Notes: generated by a model from the letters alone, not told the origin. A stretch of DNA of 16,756 nucleotides from Halanaerobiales bacterium (GCA_016278435.1 JADQBU010000018.1:1-16756); one strand, 5' to 3'. Shown: positions 1 to 7,475, numbered from the stretch's first letter. Made by a program: numbers and translations.

Positions 1-74
1 TTCTGGTTTCTGATGATGCTGGATTTATAACAGGTGAAATAATCGATGTAAACGGTGGCTTTTTAATGGATTAA
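1..74 (+). CDS. C-terminal end of an SDR-family oxidoreductase (5' partial)
   Basis: The reading frame starting at base 3 is open from the left edge to a TAA at 72-74. It encodes a 23-residue tail ending in ITGEIIDVNGGFLMD. That G-x-x-x-x-V-N/D-G-G pattern is the usual C-terminus of classical short-chain dehydrogenases/reductases (FabG, KduD, gluconate 5-dehydrogenase type). The Rossmann and catalytic parts lie outside the window, so the substrate cannot be assigned. The next gene is a second SDR that starts 25 bases downstream on the same strand, so the two are probably co-transcribed. The context suggests a sugar-acid or keto-sugar reductase, but this is inference from the neighbours. Confidence 0.8.
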   Translation, partial: LVSDDAGFITGEIIDVNGGFLMD

Positions 75-99
75 ATTTTACATATACGGGGTGATAGAC

Positions 100-918
100 T
101 TGGGTGCAAATTTTAATCTGGAAGGAAAAGTAGCAGTCATTACCGGAGGATCAGGAGTTCTTGGCAGTGAAATGGCTGAAACACTGGCTTTAAAAGGGGT
201 AAAAGTCTGTATTCTGGCTACTAATGAAGAGAAAATAGCTAATGTGGTAGATAAAATTAATAAAAATGATGGTAAGGCTGTCGGTATAAAAACTGATGTA
301 CTAAATAAGAGTTTATTAGAAGAGGCCAGAGAAGAAGTTCTGAGCCACTTTGGGGGGGTTGATATTCTTATTAACTGTGCCGGGGGAAACAAAGCCGAGG
401 CCACAACCAGTGCTGAACAGAGTTTCTTTGATATACCTGAAGAAGCAATTCAATGGGTTTTTAACCTGAATTTTATGGGTGCAGTTTTGACCTCTCAGGT
501 CTTTGGAAAAGTGATGGTTGAAAAAGGCTCCGGTTCAATAATTAATATTTCGTCGATGGCGGCAATTACACCTCTTACTAAAACCATTGCCTATTCAGCA
601 GCAAAGGCTGCTTTAAGTAATTTTACCCGCTGGCTGGCTGTATACATTAATCAGAATTATTCAAAGGAAATAAGGGTGAACGCCCTGGCTCCCGGGTTTA
701 TTCTGACCGATCAAAATAGATATCTACTGATTGACAGGGAAACCGGGAGTGAAACAGAAAGAGGAAAAAAGATAAAAGATAATACACCGATGGAAAGATA
801 CGGCAGCCCTGAAGAACTAACTGGAACCCTGATCTGGCTTTGCTCTGAAGCGTCATCTTTTGTTAATGGTATTATTGTCCCCATCGATGGAGGATTTTCG
901 GCATATTCAGGAGTATAG
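100..918 (+). CDS. SDR oxidoreductase, D-mannonate oxidoreductase (fructuronate reductase) type
   Basis: This is a 272-residue cytosolic NAD(P)-dependent dehydrogenase. The family is known to interconvert D-fructuronate and D-mannonate in hexuronate catabolism (YjmF/UxuB-type SDR of Bacillus). An N-terminal Rossmann strand carries TGGSGVLG, a variant glycine motif usual for this subfamily rather than the standard TGxxxGxG. It is followed by NCAGG (NAG motif), an SIINISS strand carrying the catalytic Ser, and AYSAAK with Tyr about residue 165 and Lys about 169. The C-terminus PIDGGFSAYSGV and the inner PGFILTDQNR are strong subfamily marks. I chose TTG at 100 because GGGGTGAT at 88-95 is well placed for it; GTG at 91 lies inside that site. 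The SDR family is sure; the exact substrate is less so, and 5-ketogluconate reductase is the main alternative. Confidence 0.82.
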   Translation: MGANFNLEGKVAVITGGSGVLGSEMAETLALKGVKVCILATNEEKIANVVDKINKNDGKAVGIKTDVLNKSLLEEAREEVLSHFGGVDILINCAGGNKAEATTSAEQSFFDIPEEAIQWVFNLNFMGAVLTSQVFGKVMVEKGSGSIINISSMAAITPLTKTIAYSAAKAALSNFTRWLAVYINQNYSKEIRVNALAPGFILTDQNRYLLIDRETGSETERGKKIKDNTPMERYGSPEELTGTLIWLCSEASSFVNGIIVPIDGGFSAYSGV

Positions 919-935
919 TAGAAAATGCCGAAAAT

Positions 936-964
936 TTGAATATTATATAGAATGATAATATAAT
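936..964 (+). promoter_or_regulatory. Sigma-A-type promoter of the gntR-larA-gntK-like operon
   Basis: TTGAAT (936-941) and TATAAT (959-964) are separated by exactly 17 bases. They lie about 50 bases upstream of the regulator start, in the only gap of this sugar-acid locus. The regulator, epimerase and kinase therefore probably form a transcript separate from the upstream SDR genes. Confidence 0.6.
942..964. promoter_or_regulatory. Candidate operator overlapping the -10 box
   Basis: There is an inverted repeat of ATTATAT (942-948) and ATATAAT (958-964) with a 9-base spacer. It fills the space between -35 and -10 and includes the -10 box, so a bound dimer would block initiation. It sits directly before a GntR-family gene, which suggests autoregulation. 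The sequence is AT-rich, so chance palindromes are likely and the call is tentative. Confidence 0.3.
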
Positions 965-1011
965 TAAAATGATATTTATAAAATATTTAGTATAGATGGG
1001 AAGTGTTATGT

Positions 1012-1632
1012 ATGAGTATTGTCAAGGATAGTATAAGTGAACAGATATATGATCTGATTAAAAATGATATTATACTTCAGGAAATGAAACTTGGAGATCA
1101 GATAGATACCAAAAAAATTGCCGAAGAACATAATATCAGTGTAATGCCGGTTCGTGATGCTTTACAAAAACTGGAGAGCCAGGGCCTTGTAAGTAAAAAA
1201 TCCAGGGTGGGCTTTTTCGTCCGCTCTTTTTCAGAAAAAGAAATTAAGGAGATTATGGAAGCGAGAAAAATGTATGAAATTTATTCGATTGAAGAACATT
1301 TTTCCAGTATTAATAGATTAAAATTAAGAAAGATATTCAATGAATTAAACAGGACAGAGAATATGAGCCGTACAAGATTTGATGAACTTGATGATACAAT
1401 TCATACTTTGATTATTACTGCTTCTGGAAACGATTATTTAATAAATAATTTCAATAAAATCAATGATTTAATTATTCTTTTCCGACATCTGGATAAAGAC
1501 CGGATCAGGAATGCCAATAAAGAACATAAGGAATTAATTGAAGCTGTTCTTGATAATGAACTGGCTGAATCTAAACAATTATTGAAATACCATATTGATC
1601 AGGTTACCAGGTCGATACTTGAACACTTATAA
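1012..1632 (+). CDS. GntR-family transcriptional regulator, FadR/FCD subfamily
   Basis: This 206-residue protein has a winged helix-turn-helix at residues about 5-70. That part reads DSISEQIYDLIKNDII, then the recognition region MPVRDALQKLESQGLV and a wing near GFFVR. An all-helical FCD-like effector domain follows at about 75-206. The domain keeps the usual acidic/His positions (D-x-x-x-H in DDTIHTLI, EHKELIEAV, and YHIDQV), which in the family bind a metal and a carboxylate ligand. Sugar acids are typical effectors. ATG 1012 is preferred over GTG 1003 because GGGAAGTG at 998-1005 is correctly spaced from it. The gene leads a tight operon with the epimerase and kinase genes (21-base gap to the epimerase), so it probably senses an aldonate or uronate intermediate of that pathway. 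The specific ligand is unknown. Confidence 0.88.
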   Translation: MSIVKDSISEQIYDLIKNDIILQEMKLGDQIDTKKIAEEHNISVMPVRDALQKLESQGLVSKKSRVGFFVRSFSEKEIKEIMEARKMYEIYSIEEHFSSINRLKLRKIFNELNRTENMSRTRFDELDDTIHTLIITASGNDYLINNFNKINDLIILFRHLDKDRIRNANKEHKELIEAVLDNELAESKQLLKYHIDQVTRSILEHL

Positions 1633-1653
1633 TAAGATAGTAGGTGAAAAGTG

Positions 1654-2940
1654 ATGGGAAACTTTGCGTTTACAGCAGGGAGGGATGAATCATTTACTGA
1701 GAACAGATTGAAGGAATTACTTGATAAATATATTGACACTCTCTCCAGAAAAATTAAGAAGATTTTAATACTGCCTCCTGATGCGACCAGGAAACATTCT
1801 GGAGCTGGTCAACTTACTAATTATATTTATAAAAGGCTTAAAAATAGATCTAAAATTAAAATAATGCCTGCACTGGGAACTCACGATCCCATGTCCAAAA
1901 AAGAATTATTAAGTATGTTTGGTGATATACCACTGGATGTATTTGTAGAACATAACTGGCGTGAGGATACTGTGAAACTGGGAGAAATTCCTTCTGATTT
2001 TGTCGATACGATCTCGGAAAGTGTGGTTAAAGATTCAATAGAAGTCAAGGTTAACCGGCGACTTGTAAATGGAGAGTTTGATTTAATAATATCAATTGGG
2101 CAAGTTCTTCCCCATGAAGTAGTTGGAATGGCTAATTACAGCAAGAATATACTGGTAGGTACAGGCGGAGAAGAGATGATTAATAAATCTCACTTTATCG
2201 GAGCTGCTTATGGCCTGGAGCGTTTAATTGGTAAAGATCATTCCCCTGTAAGAAAATTATACGATTATGCTGAAGAAAATTTCATTTCTAATCTTCCCCT
2301 GGATTACATATTAACAGTAAATAAATCTGAGATAAACGAGGAAACAGGGCTTACTGACATAATAGGTTTATTTATAGGTAGGGAAAGGGAACTTTTTGAA
2401 AAGGCAGTGGCCCTCAGCCAGGAAACCAATATAAACTTTCTTGAAAAACCTGTAAATAAATTTGTTGTCTATCTTGATGAGCAGGAGTTTAAAAGTACCT
2501 GGCTGGGCTGTAAAGGTATTTACCGTACTAGATTGGCAGTTGCTAACGGTGGTGAAATAATAATAATCGCTCCTGGTCTGGTACGTTTGGGAGAAGATGA
2601 TTATTTTGATAATTTAATTAGAAAATACGGCTATGTTGGAACCGATCGTGTTTTAAAACTTGTGGAGAAGAATGCTGATCTGCAGGAGAACCTGGCAGCA
2701 GCAGCTCATTTAATCCACGGCTCAACAGAAGGAAGATTTTCTGTTACTTTAGTAAGTGATGCTATTACGAAAGAGGAAATAGAAGGGGTAAATTTTAATC
2801 ATATGACAATTGCAGAGGCGGAAGAAGAATATATGTTTAAAGATCTGTCATATGGATATAATGAACTGGCAAATGGGGAAGAGGTATTCTATATAGAAAA
2901 TCCCGCAACAGGATTATGGGTAGCCAGGGACAGGTTTTAA
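1654..2940 (+). CDS. LarA-family nickel-pincer racemase/epimerase, likely aldonate 2-epimerase
   Basis: This 428-residue protein belongs to the LarA (lactate racemase, DUF2088) family. These enzymes use a nickel-pincer nucleotide cofactor to move a hydride on a 2-hydroxy acid and so invert C2. PDATR gives Asp43 and Arg46, ALGTHDPM gives His77, and HEVVGMANYSK followed by GGEEMINKSH gives His154, Lys164 and His180. The spacing H-(+10)-K-(+16)-H is identical to His174, Lys184 and His200 of Lactobacillus plantarum LarA, where the Lys carries the cofactor and the second His binds nickel. ATG 1654 is favoured by AGGTG at 1642-1646; GTG 1651 is the alternative. It lies between a sugar-acid regulator and a gluconate-type kinase, next to a mannonate oxidoreductase. 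I therefore infer a sugar acid as substrate rather than lactate. The cofactor genes larB, larC and larE are not in the window. Confidence 0.85.
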   Translation: MGNFAFTAGRDESFTENRLKELLDKYIDTLSRKIKKILILPPDATRKHSGAGQLTNYIYKRLKNRSKIKIMPALGTHDPMSKKELLSMFGDIPLDVFVEHNWREDTVKLGEIPSDFVDTISESVVKDSIEVKVNRRLVNGEFDLIISIGQVLPHEVVGMANYSKNILVGTGGEEMINKSHFIGAAYGLERLIGKDHSPVRKLYDYAEENFISNLPLDYILTVNKSEINEETGLTDIIGLFIGRERELFEKAVALSQETNINFLEKPVNKFVVYLDEQEFKSTWLGCKGIYRTRLAVANGGEIIIIAPGLVRLGEDDYFDNLIRKYGYVGTDRVLKLVEKNADLQENLAAAAHLIHGSTEGRFSVTLVSDAITKEEIEGVNFNHMTIAEAEEEYMFKDLSYGYNELANGEEVFYIENPATGLWVARDRF

Positions 2941-2967
2941 ATAAATATATTGAGATGGGGTGAAACC

Positions 2968-4464
2968 ATGGAAGAACTATATTGTGGTACTGATATAGGA
3001 ACATCATCAGTAAAAATAATAGTATTCGATAAAAATTTTAAACCCCTTTATAAAGTTATTAATAGTTATGAACTTATAAGCCGGGAAAAGAACCGGGCCG
3101 AATTGAATCCAGATGAGGTATATAATGCTGTTATAAAAGGTCTGAGAGAGTGTTATGAAAAGGTAAAGGGTATGGGTCGGTTGAAGTTTATATCCTTTAG
3201 TTCAGCCCTTCATTCCATGATAGCGGTGGATGAATCTTTTAATCCGCTTACAAACTGCATTACCTGGGCGGATACCAGGGCAATGGAGTTTAATGATATG
3301 TTGGAAGATTATTATAATGAAAATGATATTTATAACAAAACAGGTTGTTTACCCCATGCTATTTATATGCCGGCTAAAATTCTCTGGCTTAAAAAATATA
3401 AACCTGATGTATATGAAAAAACAGAAAAATTTATTACAATCAAGGAGTATGTTATCAAAAAGATAACTGGTAAAGCTGTTGTCGACTACTCACTGGCCAG
3501 TGGTAGCGGGATACTTAATATACACCATAAAGACTGGGAACAAAATTTACTTAATTATCTGGGATTAAAGAAAGAAAATTTTTCCTGTGTGATAGATGGG
3601 AAAGTCATCCTTAAAATGAAAGAAGAAGTAACTAAAATAATTGGAGGAGATATACCCCTGGTAATTGGTAGTGGAGATGGACCGCTTGCTAACCTGGGAG
3701 CAGGAGCCTTATCAGGAAACAAATATGTGGCGACAATCGGCAGTAGTGGAGCTGTTCGAGTATTTTCAAATAGTCCAGTTCTGGATCCTAAAGCCAAGAC
3801 CTGGTGTTATATGCTGGATAAAGATATTTATCTACCAGGAGGGGCTATTAACAATGGGGGAATTGTACTTCAGTGGTTAAAGGATAATTTATTTGATGGT
3901 TTTAAAGGAGAAGAAGACGATTTTTACAGTCTAATAAATAATTATGTTAAAGAAATCCCACCTGGAAGCAGAGGGTTAATATTTCTGCCGTTTTTAACAG
4001 GTGAGCGTTCTCCAAACTGGAATCCCTATGCCCGGGGTCTAATTATAGGTTTAAGTCTGGCACATACCAACAGGGATCTGGCAAAAGCCGCGATGGAAGG
4101 GATATTATTCAGGATGAATTCGATAATACTTGCTCTTGAGGATCTTATGTTTGAATGTGATGAAGTACTGGCCAATGGAGGTTTTACCAGGTCAGAGGCC
4201 TGGTTACAGATGATGGCAGATGTATTTGGCAAAAAGGTGATTTCATATAAAGATCATGAGGCATCTGCTACCGGTGCTGCTATGATTGGTGCGGTAGCCT
4301 GTGGAGATTATCCCGATTATACATCAATTAAAGCTGAATTTGAAATCGACTCCATTAAATTACCAGATCCCGATAGGCACAAAAAATATAGATCTATCTT
4401 TGAACTTCATGAAAGAATATATGATAGAAACAGGGAATTTTTCCAGGAAATAGCTCAATATTAG
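2968..4464 (+). CDS. FGGY-family carbohydrate kinase, gluconokinase type
   Basis: This 498-residue cytosolic kinase has the length usual for FGGY kinases. The N-terminal half has the phosphate motif GTDIGTSS (residues 7-14), SALHSMIAVD, and TWADTRA near 100-104. The C-terminal half has GSGDGP with the catalytic Asp at about 237, a second phosphate motif TIGSSG near 256-261, PFLTGERSPNWNPYARG near 341-357, and the adenosine-binding ANGGFTRSEAWLQ near 401-413. GERxPxWNxxARG and the KTGC-x-x-H loop resemble Bacillus GntK, which makes 6-phosphogluconate from gluconate and ATP. The start is ATG 2968, with GGGGTGAAA directly upstream, 27 bases after the epimerase stop. Xylulokinase or another aldonate kinase are the alternatives. 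The kinase would feed gluconate from the epimerase step into the pentose phosphate pathway. Confidence 0.85.
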   Translation: MEELYCGTDIGTSSVKIIVFDKNFKPLYKVINSYELISREKNRAELNPDEVYNAVIKGLRECYEKVKGMGRLKFISFSSALHSMIAVDESFNPLTNCITWADTRAMEFNDMLEDYYNENDIYNKTGCLPHAIYMPAKILWLKKYKPDVYEKTEKFITIKEYVIKKITGKAVVDYSLASGSGILNIHHKDWEQNLLNYLGLKKENFSCVIDGKVILKMKEEVTKIIGGDIPLVIGSGDGPLANLGAGALSGNKYVATIGSSGAVRVFSNSPVLDPKAKTWCYMLDKDIYLPGGAINNGGIVLQWLKDNLFDGFKGEEDDFYSLINNYVKEIPPGSRGLIFLPFLTGERSPNWNPYARGLIIGLSLAHTNRDLAKAAMEGILFRMNSIILALEDLMFECDEVLANGGFTRSEAWLQMMADVFGKKVISYKDHEASATGAAMIGAVACGDYPDYTSIKAEFEIDSIKLPDPDRHKKYRSIFELHERIYDRNREFFQEIAQY

Positions 4465-4478
4465 TTTGTCTCTTTTCC

Positions 4479-4507
4479 TTGCAATCCTGTTATTTTTGTG
4501 TTATTAT
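4479..4507 (+). promoter_or_regulatory. Promoter of tRNA-Leu
   Basis: TTGCAA (4479-4484) and TATTAT (4502-4507) are separated by 17 bases. The -10 box ends 17 bases before the mature tRNA 5' end. It begins only 15 bases after the kinase stop codon, and no terminator is visible between, so read-through from the sugar operon into the tRNA is possible. Confidence 0.65.
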
Positions 4508-4524
4508 TAATTTGCTATTAATAA

Positions 4525-4612
4525 GCCGAAGTGGCGGAACTGGCAGACGCGCCGGATTCAAAATCCGGTGGGCCTTGAGCTCTTGTGGGTTCGATTCCCA
4601 CCTTCGGCACCA
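4525..4612 (+). tRNA. tRNA-Leu (anticodon CAA), CCA encoded
   Basis: Acceptor arms GCCGAAG (4525-4531) and CTTCGGC (4602-4608) pair fully. The anticodon stem CCGGA/TCCGG encloses TTCAAAA, giving anticodon CAA, which reads UUG. There is a long variable arm of the class II type, which fits leucine. The T arm GTGGG-TTCGATT-CCCAC is perfect. Discriminator A at 4609 is followed by an encoded CCA. It has its own promoter and a downstream hairpin. Confidence 0.96.
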
Positions 4613-4635
4613 CTTATATACAAATTTTAGAACTA

Positions 4636-4660
4636 GAGCCTCTGGCAGGGCTCATTTTTT
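4636..4660 (+). terminator. Rho-independent terminator after tRNA-Leu
   Basis: GAGCC (4636-4640) pairs with GGCTC (4649-4653) around an 8-base loop, and six T follow at 4655-4660. The stem is short but GC-rich and is placed 24 bases after the tRNA CCA. Confidence 0.65.
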
Positions 4661-4750
4661 AATATCTAGTAAATTTATCCATTCTGGACAACCAGTTCAG
4701 AATATTTGTAGAAATAAGGGATTAGTACATATTGAGGGGAGAAATAAATA

Positions 4751-5590
4751 ATGTGGCCAGATAATATTAACGAGTTAGTTCTAAACTGGGTTGTAAAATA
4801 TGGCAGCAGGATAATTTTAGCTCTGCTACTGTTAATTATTGGGAAGTGGTTGATCAAGATATTGACGAAGTATGTAGATAAATGGTCAGCTAAAAAGCTG
4901 GATCCAACACTACAGACTTTTATGAGATCAATCACCAGAGTTTTATTGATGATTTTATTGTTTATAACTGTAGCTTCTACAATTGGACTGGAGATGACTT
5001 CTTTTATTGCTGTCTTTGGAGCTGCAGGTCTGGCAATTGGACTGGCACTTCAGGGTAGTCTGGCGAACTTTGCCGGAGGTATACTTATCTTAACTTTTCG
5101 ACCCTTTAATACAGGTGATTTTATTGAAGTTGGTAACTTTAAGGGGAAAGTAAAGGAGATATCAATATTATATACTACCCTTTTGACACGTGATAATAAA
5201 CGGATATATATACCAAATGGAGAGGTTGCTAACAATAGCTTAATTAATTATTCAACTGAAGAAACAAGAAGAGTTGAGCTTGTCTTTTCGGCAGGTTATG
5301 ATGATGATTTAATCAAGGTTAAAGAGCTATTAAAGGGGATAGTAGAAGAACATGAATTGATCTTAAAGGAACCCGACCCGGTAATAAGGGTAGGTGAACA
5401 TGCTGGTAGTTCCATAAATTATAATGTCTTTGTCTGGACCAGGAGTGAGAATTACTGGGATGTATATTATGATCTGCTGGAAGAAGTTAAAATCGTCTTT
5501 GATAGAGAAGGAATTAGTATTCCTTATCCTCAGCTGGATGTACATTTCGATGAACAGGATAATACTCTGGTAAATGAACGGAGTTCCTGA
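4751..5590 (+). CDS. mscS: Small-conductance mechanosensitive channel, MscS family
   Basis: This 279-residue inner-membrane channel opens under membrane tension and releases solutes on hypo-osmotic shock. Helices lie at about 21-39 and 58-79. They are followed by the pore-lining helix at about 83-118 with GAAGLAIGLALQGSL, where Gln101-Gly102 match the conserved QG kink of E. coli MscS, and then the FRPFNTGD turn. The cytosolic part begins with the beta domain (DFIEVGNFKGKVKEI, YIPNGEVANNSLINYS) and ends with an alpha/beta domain finishing near PYPQLDVHF. The size is that of the minimal three-helix MscS form. ATG 4751 is preceded by GAGGGGA at 4734-4740. It stands alone after a tRNA terminator and faces the hydrogenase gene tail to tail with a 22-base gap. 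No clear terminator hairpin is visible between them. Confidence 0.93.
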   Translation: MWPDNINELVLNWVVKYGSRIILALLLLIIGKWLIKILTKYVDKWSAKKLDPTLQTFMRSITRVLLMILLFITVASTIGLEMTSFIAVFGAAGLAIGLALQGSLANFAGGILILTFRPFNTGDFIEVGNFKGKVKEISILYTTLLTRDNKRIYIPNGEVANNSLINYSTEETRRVELVFSAGYDDDLIKVKELLKGIVEEHELILKEPDPVIRVGEHAGSSINYNVFVWTRSENYWDVYYDLLEEVKIVFDREGISIPYPQLDVHFDEQDNTLVNERSS

Positions 5591-5612
5591 ATTTAAATAG
5601 ATACTGTTTTAG

Positions 5613-7007
5613 TTATTTACTGCGCAGAAGCTGGTCAAGGTCTATTTTTTGCTCCAGTTCTTTCTTATTTTGTCCTGTATAGCTTAAATGTTTAAGAATA
5701 TAAGCTACATTCTGATTTTCCAGCGGATTGTTCATGCTGGATTTTTTTCCATACTTATTTATATAACTGGTTGCGGATTTAACATCAATATTTCTTTTTG
5801 GGCCGCCGACACATCCACCTTCACAGCCCATGCCTTCTATAAAATTAGCCTTGATTTGATTGGAGGTAAGCAGATCCAGTATTTCTTTACAATCTTTAAT
5901 TCCATCAGCTTGATAGGCTTTATAAACAGGTAATTTTTCCTGGTTGAGTTTATTTATTGTAATTTCAACAGCCCTGCTTACACCACCGGTTCTTCCATAA
6001 ATTCTACCTCCATAAGAGGACTGTTCTTTATTTTCTTCCGACATTTCTTCAGGTTTTACTTCAAGGGCTTCAAATATATCGGCCAGTTCATTAAAGGTTA
6101 AGACATAATCAATTGCCCCCTGTAGCTCGGGAACTTTTGCTTCTGCCTTTTTGGCTATACAGGGACCTATAAAGACTGTAATGGCATCAGGAAAGATATG
6201 CTTAATTACTCTCCCGGAGGCGATCATGGGAGATACAGTTCTGGTTAATCTTTCATTTAATTCAGGGTAATGTCTGGTTAACAAATTTACCCAGACCGGA
6301 CAGCAGCAGCTTGTTATTAAAAAATCATCTTCTGTTTGAACATTTTGAATGAAGGAGTCAGCTTCATGCAGGGTCAATATATCGGCAAAAAGAGCTACTT
6401 CAACCATATCAGTGAAACCAATTGCTTTAAGGGCGGTTCTCAACTTACCCAGGGTTACATCATCTCCAAACTGGCCAACAATTGCTGGTGCGACATGGGC
6501 ATATACAGGTATTTCTTTCTTTAGATATCTGACCATGGGAATAAATTCAATCTTATCGGAGAGGGCTTCCAGGGGACAGCTGGGGATACATTTGCCACAG
6601 GAGATGCAGCGCCCTGAATCGATTAATAAGCCTCTTTCTTTATTTACAATACAGGAGTCCTCACAAGCTCGATTTTCACCTGTTTCCTGACAAGTTTTAC
6701 AAATATATTGATTGGCTACTACCAGGGGCTCTTCAATCTTATCGAGATTTAAGGCGGCATCGACAACATCAGAAAGCTCTGTATCATATTTGGCTACAGG
6801 ATTTAATCCCATGGAAACTAAAATTTCATTTTTTATCATAGATAAATTTTCAACTCCAGAGACTGCAAGATATTTTTCGGGGATTTGATTAATTTTATCT
6901 TTAAGCTGACCATTATAGGCTAATTTTGCAGTATCTTTGAATATTTCTCTGCGTTTATTCTGTAGTTCAGGCTCTTTATCCTTGATATGAATCTTCCTTT
7001 CTTCCAT
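5613..7007 (-). CDS. Monomeric [FeFe] hydrogenase, group B (B1/B3) type
   Basis: This 464-residue cytosolic enzyme catalyses reversible proton reduction to H2 using ferredoxin-type electrons. A family-specific N-terminus (about 1-100) precedes two iron-sulfur sites. One is an unusual set at Cys103, 106, 115 and 119; the other is the ferredoxin motif CISCGKCIPSCP at Cys134, 137, 140 and 144. The H-cluster domain holds L1 as TSCCCPVW (232-239), L2 as GPCIAKK (281-287) and L3 as EGMGCEGGCVGG (391-402). The extra Cys in L1 and the length fit group B hydrogenases such as Clostridium pasteurianum CpIII rather than CpI-type group A. All H-cluster ligand Cys are present, so activity is likely if HydEFG exist elsewhere. 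No Shine-Dalgarno site precedes ATG 7007 (see findings). A sensory group C/D enzyme is less likely because no PAS or kinase domain is present. Confidence 0.9.
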   Translation of the reverse strand: MEERKIHIKDKEPELQNKRREIFKDTAKLAYNGQLKDKINQIPEKYLAVSGVENLSMIKNEILVSMGLNPVAKYDTELSDVVDAALNLDKIEEPLVVANQYICKTCQETGENRACEDSCIVNKERGLLIDSGRCISCGKCIPSCPLEALSDKIEFIPMVRYLKKEIPVYAHVAPAIVGQFGDDVTLGKLRTALKAIGFTDMVEVALFADILTLHEADSFIQNVQTEDDFLITSCCCPVWVNLLTRHYPELNERLTRTVSPMIASGRVIKHIFPDAITVFIGPCIAKKAEAKVPELQGAIDYVLTFNELADIFEALEVKPEEMSEENKEQSSYGGRIYGRTGGVSRAVEITINKLNQEKLPVYKAYQADGIKDCKEILDLLTSNQIKANFIEGMGCEGGCVGGPKRNIDVKSATSYINKYGKKSSMNNPLENQNVAYILKHLSYTGQNKKELEQKIDLDQLLRSK

Positions 7008-7086
7008 GTTTTATTTGTTATTTTAACACTGATTAGGAAAAATATAATTATTGAACATAAAAACAAAAATTTAGTTAAAAGTAGGT

Positions 7087-7115
7087 TTGCACATAAAATC
7101 AGAAATGCATATAAT
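7087..7115 (+). promoter_or_regulatory. Promoter of the glutaredoxin-like gene
   Basis: TTGCAC (7087-7092) and TATAAT (7110-7115) are separated by 17 bases. The -10 box ends 19 bases before the ATG, and an AGGAGGT site lies at 7121-7127. It is one of the strongest promoters in the window. Confidence 0.7.
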
Positions 7116-7134
7116 GAGATAGGAGGTATTTACA

Positions 7135-7371
7135 ATGCCTGAACTAATTTTATATCATTTTGAAAGATGTCCATTCTGCAGGAAAGTATTTAGATACCTG
7201 GAAGACAAGGATATTGAAGTAGAATACAGGAATATTCTTAAAAATAGAGAGGCAGCAGAAGAACTGCTTAGAGTTGGGGGCAAGGATCAGGTGCCCTGTC
7301 TTTTTATCGATGGTGAGCCACTGTATGAATCAGATGATATTATCCAGTGGTTTGAAGATTATCTGCAATAA
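7135..7371 (+). CDS. Glutaredoxin-like / GST N-terminal thioredoxin-fold protein
   Basis: This 78-residue cytosolic thiol oxidoreductase is a single thioredoxin fold. Strand ELILYHFE leads to the redox motif CPFC at residues 12-15. The cis-proline loop QVPCLFIDG has Pro54 and an extra Cys55 beside it, and the C-terminal helix DDIIQWFEDYL resembles the ending of the GST N-terminal domain. The length fits bacterial glutaredoxins. AGGAGGT lies 7 bases before the ATG, and a good promoter lies just upstream. It is transcribed divergently from the [FeFe] hydrogenase gene, which may hint at a shared redox role, but this is only position. The substrate is unknown; glutathione is often absent in such anaerobes, so a different thiol partner is possible. 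Confidence 0.88.
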   Translation: MPELILYHFERCPFCRKVFRYLEDKDIEVEYRNILKNREAAEELLRVGGKDQVPCLFIDGEPLYESDDIIQWFEDYLQ

Positions 7372-7390
7372 AAAGATAAATGATAAATAG

Positions 7391-7420
7391 ATAAAAAAAG
7401 AGCAGCATATAGCTGCTCTT
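7391..7420. terminator. Bidirectional terminator between convergent genes
   Basis: AAGAGCAGC (7398-7406) and GCTGCTCTT (7412-7420) form a perfect 9-bp stem around a 5-base loop. Read on the minus strand, the hairpin is followed by a long T tract (the A run at 7393-7399), so it serves the SLH gene that ends at 7476. On the plus strand the T tract is weaker, but the position 27 bases after the glutaredoxin-like stop fits that gene too. Confidence 0.8.
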
Positions 7421-7475
7421 GAATGTTTTCTTGCTTAAAATAGGCTCTCATGCCTTATATATGATAAATTTTTGT

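Noticed and set aside
4479..4751. A 90-residue open frame covering the tRNA-Leu region
   Set aside because: It runs straight through the tRNA gene and its terminator; the composition is that of translated tRNA.
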